This document shows positions 6,399 to 8,563 of a stretch of DNA of 8,563 nucleotides, piece by piece. Source of the DNA: Beijerinckiaceae bacterium (GTDB lineage: Bacteria > Pseudomonadota > Alphaproteobacteria > Rhizobiales > Beijerinckiaceae). Every line of letters starts with the position of its first letter. Position 1 is the first letter of the stretch. The DNA lies in assembly GCA_027346205.1 (NCBI GenBank), contig DAIESR010000325.1, positions 1-8,563 of the forward strand, read 5' to 3'. The notes below the pieces were generated by a model. The model saw nothing but the letters and a program-made list of their open reading frames with translations. It was not told where the DNA came from and ran no database searches. Both the position numbers and the translations under genes were made by a program.

Positions 6399-6427
6399 TT
6401 GTCGGCCCATCGGCCATAGCTTATGGG
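6399..6427 (+). promoter_or_regulatory. Candidate sigma-70 promoter for the CHRD gene
   Basis: TTGTCG (6399-6404) and TATGGG (6422-6427) are separated by 17 nt, matching the consensus at four and three positions. GCCCAT (6405-6410) and ATGGGC (6423-6428) form an inverted repeat overlapping the -10, which might be a regulator site. Weak matches of this kind also occur by chance. Confidence 0.25.
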
Positions 6428-6529
6428 CAGAAAGTGCGATTCCAAATGATCGGGATCGCCTCTAGGTTTATGCATGGCCGGCTTGCGGCCCACTACCGGG
6501 ACGCAGCCATGGCGATCTTCGTAGCCAAT

Positions 6530-6534
6530 GGAGG
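6530..6534 (+). promoter_or_regulatory. CHRD gene ribosome binding site
   Basis: GGAGG lies 5 nt before ATG 6540. An in-frame ATG at 6528 overlaps this site, so initiation at 6540 is strongly preferred. Confidence 0.8.
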
Positions 6535-6539
6535 ATGAA

Positions 6540-7037
6540 ATGTCTCGCTTCTTGTCAATTTCGCAGCTTCATCAAGGACAGCACTCGACCACGGCAGCAG
6601 CCCGCGCAGGTATCAGCTTGGCAGGTGTCAGCTTGGCAGGTTTTTTCGTGATGACCGCACCCTCTTGGGCGGAAAGCGTCCATCTGACGGCCTCGCTGAG
6701 TGGGGCCAAAGAAGTCCCGCCGAATGACAGCAAGGGAACCGGCACGATGACCGGGACCTATGACACGATGACCGGCAAGCTCACTTGGCAGGTCACCTAT
6801 TCCGGCCTGAGCGGGCCTGTCACCGCGGCACATTTCCACGGGCCGGCGCCCGCCGACAAGAATGCGGGCGTGCTCGTCCCCCTGCCGCATGTCAAAAAGA
6901 GCCCGATCAAAGGATCGGCGGTACTCAACAAGGCTCAGGCCAAGGATCTGCTCGCGGGGGAGGTCTATGTCAATATCCACACCAAAGCGCATCCGGCCGG
7001 CGCGATCCGCGGCCAAGTCGAAAAAATGAAGAAGTAG
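6540..7037 (+). CDS. Secreted CHRD-domain protein
   Basis: The 165-residue product has a long N-terminal region with a hydrophobic core and a likely signal-peptide cut after PSWA (residue 44). A single CHRD domain follows: LTASLSGAKEVPP (49-61), the TYDTMTGKLTWQVTYSGLSG strand pair (73-92), TAAHFHGPAP (95-104), LLAGEVYVNIHT (137-148) and HPAGAIRGQV (151-160). CHRD was named from animal chordin and occurs in many bacterial exported proteins, where its function is not established. The conserved His residues in AHFHG and NIHT could bind metal, but that is conjecture. The start at 6540 is set by the GGAGG site. The gene sits alone between ubiE and mutM, is transcribed towards mutM, and is followed by large palindromes. 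Confidence 0.9.
   Translation: MSRFLSISQLHQGQHSTTAAARAGISLAGVSLAGFFVMTAPSWAESVHLTASLSGAKEVPPNDSKGTGTMTGTYDTMTGKLTWQVTYSGLSGPVTAAHFHGPAPADKNAGVLVPLPHVKKSPIKGSAVLNKAQAKDLLAGEVYVNIHTKAHPAGAIRGQVEKMKK
6610..6639 (+). repeat. 15-bp tandem duplication in the CHRD signal peptide
   Basis: Copies at 6610-6624 (GTATCAGCTTGGCAG) and 6625-6639 (GTGTCAGCTTGGCAG) differ at one base. They encode consecutive SLAG units (GISLAGVSLAG), lengthening the hydrophobic core by five residues without shifting the frame. Confidence 0.85.
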
Positions 7038-7043
7038 TGAGAG

Positions 7044-7135
7044 AAAAGTTAGGGAGAAGCCGATCAAGCCGCATACAAGAGTATGTCCCAGAAAAGTCGA
7101 TAGACTTTTCCGACAAAGGACATGCTCTAACTTTT
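7044..7135. repeat. Nested palindromic element downstream of the CHRD gene
   Basis: Three symmetric layers share one centre region. The outer pair is AAAAGTTAG/CTAACTTTT (7044-7052 with 7127-7135, perfect). The middle pair is AGAGTATGTCC/GGACATGCTCT (7078-7088 with 7118-7128, one G-T pair). The inner hairpin is GAAAAGTC-GATA-GACTTTTC (7091-7110). The 51-bp core with AGAG...CTCT ends resembles the short palindromic intergenic elements of Hyphomicrobiales. It begins 6 nt after the CHRD stop and ends in a T5 run, so it may also end that transcript. Confidence 0.7.
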
Positions 7136-7143
7136 TGAAATGG

Positions 7144-7200
7144 AGCCGATTTGTCCCGCCTATGTGGATCGCAAGCGATTCCACATAGGCGGGATCGGCT
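7144..7200. repeat. Long inverted repeat with bulges between CHRD and mutM
   Basis: AGCCGAT (7144-7150) pairs with ATCGGCT (7194-7200), then CCCGCCTATGTGGA (7155-7168) with TCCACATAGGCGGG (7180-7193), then TCGC with GCGA around an AA turn. That is 25 paired bases with one 4-nt and one 1-nt bulge. It has no T-tract right after it, so it reads more like a repeat element or RNA-processing structure than a classic terminator. Confidence 0.8.
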
Positions 7201-7312
7201 TAGCGGCTTTCCAACGCAGAAAAATGCGACAGAAAATGCAATGATATGAAGGCTGGGCGCGCGGCATGAATTTCGATTGCCACGCACTCGCCCCTTTTTG
7301 GATCACGCCGAT

Positions 7313-8191
7313 ATGCCCGAATTGCCGGAAGTCGAAACCGTTCGTCGCGGCCTCGCTCCGGCGATGGTCGGGGCGCGGCTCGTTTTCATCGATCAGCGGC
7401 GGCCTGATCTGCGCTTTCCTTTTCCCGAAAATTTCGCCGAACGGCTCACCGGCCGCCGCATCGAGGCGCTGGGGCGGCGCGCGAAATATCTGCTCGCCGA
7501 TCTCGACGATGCACAAGTTCTCGTCATGCATCTCGGCATGTCCGGCTCATTCCGAATCGAGGATGAGAACGCAGCGGCACCCGGCAATTTTGACCATATA
7601 AAGCCGAAGGACGCCGCGCATGACCATGTCGAGTTCCGGCTCTCGACCGGCAAGCGCATCATTTATAATGACCCGCGCCGCTTCGGCTTCATGCAGATCA
7701 TCCCTCGAAAGACTCTCCTCGAGCATCCGCTTTTCCGGAATGTCGGGATCGAACCGCTCGGCAATGAACTCGACGGCGCGATGCTCGCGCGCCTTTTCGC
7801 CGGCAAGGCGGCACCTTTGAAGGCGGCCTTGCTCGATCAAACCCTGATCGCCGGTCTTGGCAATATTTATGTCTGCGAGGCACTGCACCGGGCCGGCCTG
7901 TCGCCGCGCCGCACCGCCGGCTGCCTCGCCCGCAAGGATGGCCGGCCGACGGAACGCGCGCATGTGCTGGCCCGCGTCATTCGCGAAGTACTCGAAGAGG
8001 CGGTCGCCGCCGGCGGCTCGTCCTTGCGCGATCATCGCCAAACCGATGGCGCCCTCGGCTATTTCCAGCACAGTTTTCGTGTCTATGATCGCGAAGGCGC
8101 ACCCTGCCTCCGGCCCGAGTGCGGCGGCACCGTCAAGCGCATCGTGCAATCCGGCCGGGCGAGTTTTTATTGCGGAGAGTGTCAGCGCTAA
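7313..8191 (+). CDS. mutM: Formamidopyrimidine-DNA glycosylase (Fpg/MutM)
   Basis: The 292-residue enzyme removes 8-oxoguanine and ring-opened purines from DNA and nicks the abasic site. It starts [14 protein letters not shown]: Pro2, exposed by Met removal, is the Schiff-base nucleophile and Glu3 the catalytic acid. Lys58 (RRAKYLL) is the conserved lysine; HLGMSG (73-78) and DPRRFG (120-125) hold the lesion-probing Met, Arg and Phe. [21 protein letters not shown] (176-196) is the helix-two-turn-helix. The C-terminal zinc finger uses Cys265, Cys270, Cys287 and Cys290, a C-x4-C-x16-C-x2-C form rather than the C-x2-C of E. coli; I recall this form in other Hyphomicrobiales. ATG 7313 is chosen because Pro must follow Met; an in-frame ATG at 7277 would bury it. 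The ribosome binding site (GGATCA) is weak. eutB begins 91 nt downstream. Confidence 0.97.
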   Translation: MPELPEVETVRRGLAPAMVGARLVFIDQRRPDLRFPFPENFAERLTGRRIEALGRRAKYLLADLDDAQVLVMHLGMSGSFRIEDENAAAPGNFDHIKPKDAAHDHVEFRLSTGKRIIYNDPRRFGFMQIIPRKTLLEHPLFRNVGIEPLGNELDGAMLARLFAGKAAPLKAALLDQTLIAGLGNIYVCEALHRAGLSPRRTAGCLARKDGRPTERAHVLARVIREVLEEAVAAGGSSLRDHRQTDGALGYFQHSFRVYDREGAPCLRPECGGTVKRIVQSGRASFYCGECQR

Positions 8192-8282
8192 GAGCTAATC
8201 CTCTCTCGTAGAAAGACAAGTCGGCACTGGGACGATTGCCCTGAAGACGATCGAACTGCAAGGGCGGAAAGGCTTGCTCCCT

Positions 8283-8563
8283 ATGTCCTATGCTTGCGCC
8301 CTGGGCGCCACGCACTATCAATTCGCGGATCTGAAAACGTTGATGGCGCGGGCCTCGCCGCCACGGGCGGGCGATCGATTGGCCGGGCTTGCCGCCGCGA
8401 GCGCGGAAGAACGTGTCGCCGCGCGCATGGCGCTCGTGGATTTGCCCCTCACCCGTTTTCTCGAAGAGGCGCTCATCCCTTATGAGGCGGATGAGGTGAC
8501 GCGGCTGATCCTCGATTCCCATGATGCTTCAGCCTTCGCATCGGTGGCTAGCTTCACCGTCGG
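8283..8563 (+). CDS. eutB: Ethanolamine ammonia-lyase large subunit, 5' part only
   Basis: The first 93 codons are present and the gene runs off the window. EutB is the large subunit of adenosylcobalamin-dependent ethanolamine ammonia-lyase, which with EutC converts ethanolamine to acetaldehyde and ammonia. The N-terminus aligns with the known family along its length: YQFADLKTLMARASPPRAGD (12-31), LAGLAAASAEERVAARMAL (33-51) and IPYEADEVTRLILDSHD (65-81), comparable to YQFKDVKEVLAKAN, AGVAAASSQERVAA and IAYEDDCVTRLIQDD in E. coli. ATG 8283 fits the usual short leader; AAAGG lies 10 nt upstream, a loose spacing. The frame is open back to 8199 but has no better start. eutC would be expected downstream, outside the window. 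No cobalamin riboswitch is seen in the 91 nt before it. Confidence 0.93.
   Translation, partial: MSYACALGATHYQFADLKTLMARASPPRAGDRLAGLAAASAEERVAARMALVDLPLTRFLEEALIPYEADEVTRLILDSHDASAFASVASFTV

Noticed and set aside
6509..6538. Nine-codon upstream frame (MAIFVANGG) ending 1 nt before the CHRD start and covering its ribosome binding site
   Set aside because: It could be a leader peptide, but it has no ribosome binding site of its own and such short frames are common by chance.
8192..8282. Search for a cobalamin riboswitch before the B12-dependent eutB
   Set aside because: The 91-nt gap is too short for a full element and no B12-box-like sequence is seen.

Overview
The window looks like chromosomal DNA of an alphaproteobacterium, most likely order Hyphomicrobiales and possibly a Beijerinckiaceae/Methylocella-type lineage. 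This rests on GC-rich codon use, a MutM with a C-x4-C zinc finger, divergent ubiE and mutM, a DUF3574 protein, and palindromic intergenic repeats. The family is an inference; no rRNA or tRNA is present to test it.

Layout. 1-519 holds no convincing gene. 520-541 is a strong hairpin terminator. From 564 to 6194 every gene is on the minus strand. In transcription order these are: ubiE (5448-6194); a DUF2946-like gene broken by one in-frame TAG (4745-5176); an outer-membrane beta-barrel candidate (3610-4581); copC (3228-3602); copD (2136-3071); a secreted DUF3574 protein (1640-2068); a polyhydroxyalkanoic-acid-system protein (1261-1596); and, after a 355-nt gap, a Gly/Tyr/His-rich secreted protein (564-905). 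On the plus strand follow a secreted CHRD-domain protein (6540-7037), mutM (7313-8191) and the 5' end of eutB (8283 to the window edge).

How the genes fit together. The barrel gene, copC and copD form a probable envelope copper-handling unit. The barrel stop codon overlaps the copC ribosome binding site, and both mature proteins are predicted to begin with histidine. The DUF2946-like gene just upstream encodes a small Cys/His-rich protein and may have belonged to the same unit. ubiE (quinone methylation) and mutM (oxidised-guanine repair) are housekeeping genes that are commonly divergent neighbours in this order. Here they are separated by the CHRD gene and several palindromic elements. eutB encodes the large subunit of the B12-dependent ethanolamine ammonia-lyase.

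Most notable points: the single stop inside an otherwise intact DUF2946 frame; the two elaborate palindromes between the CHRD gene and mutM (7044-7135 and 7144-7200); and the uncharacterised barrel coupled to CopC/CopD. I see no CRISPR array, intact insertion sequence, phage or toxin-antitoxin system. I cannot point to a wholly new system; the copper-linked barrel is the best candidate for new biology.
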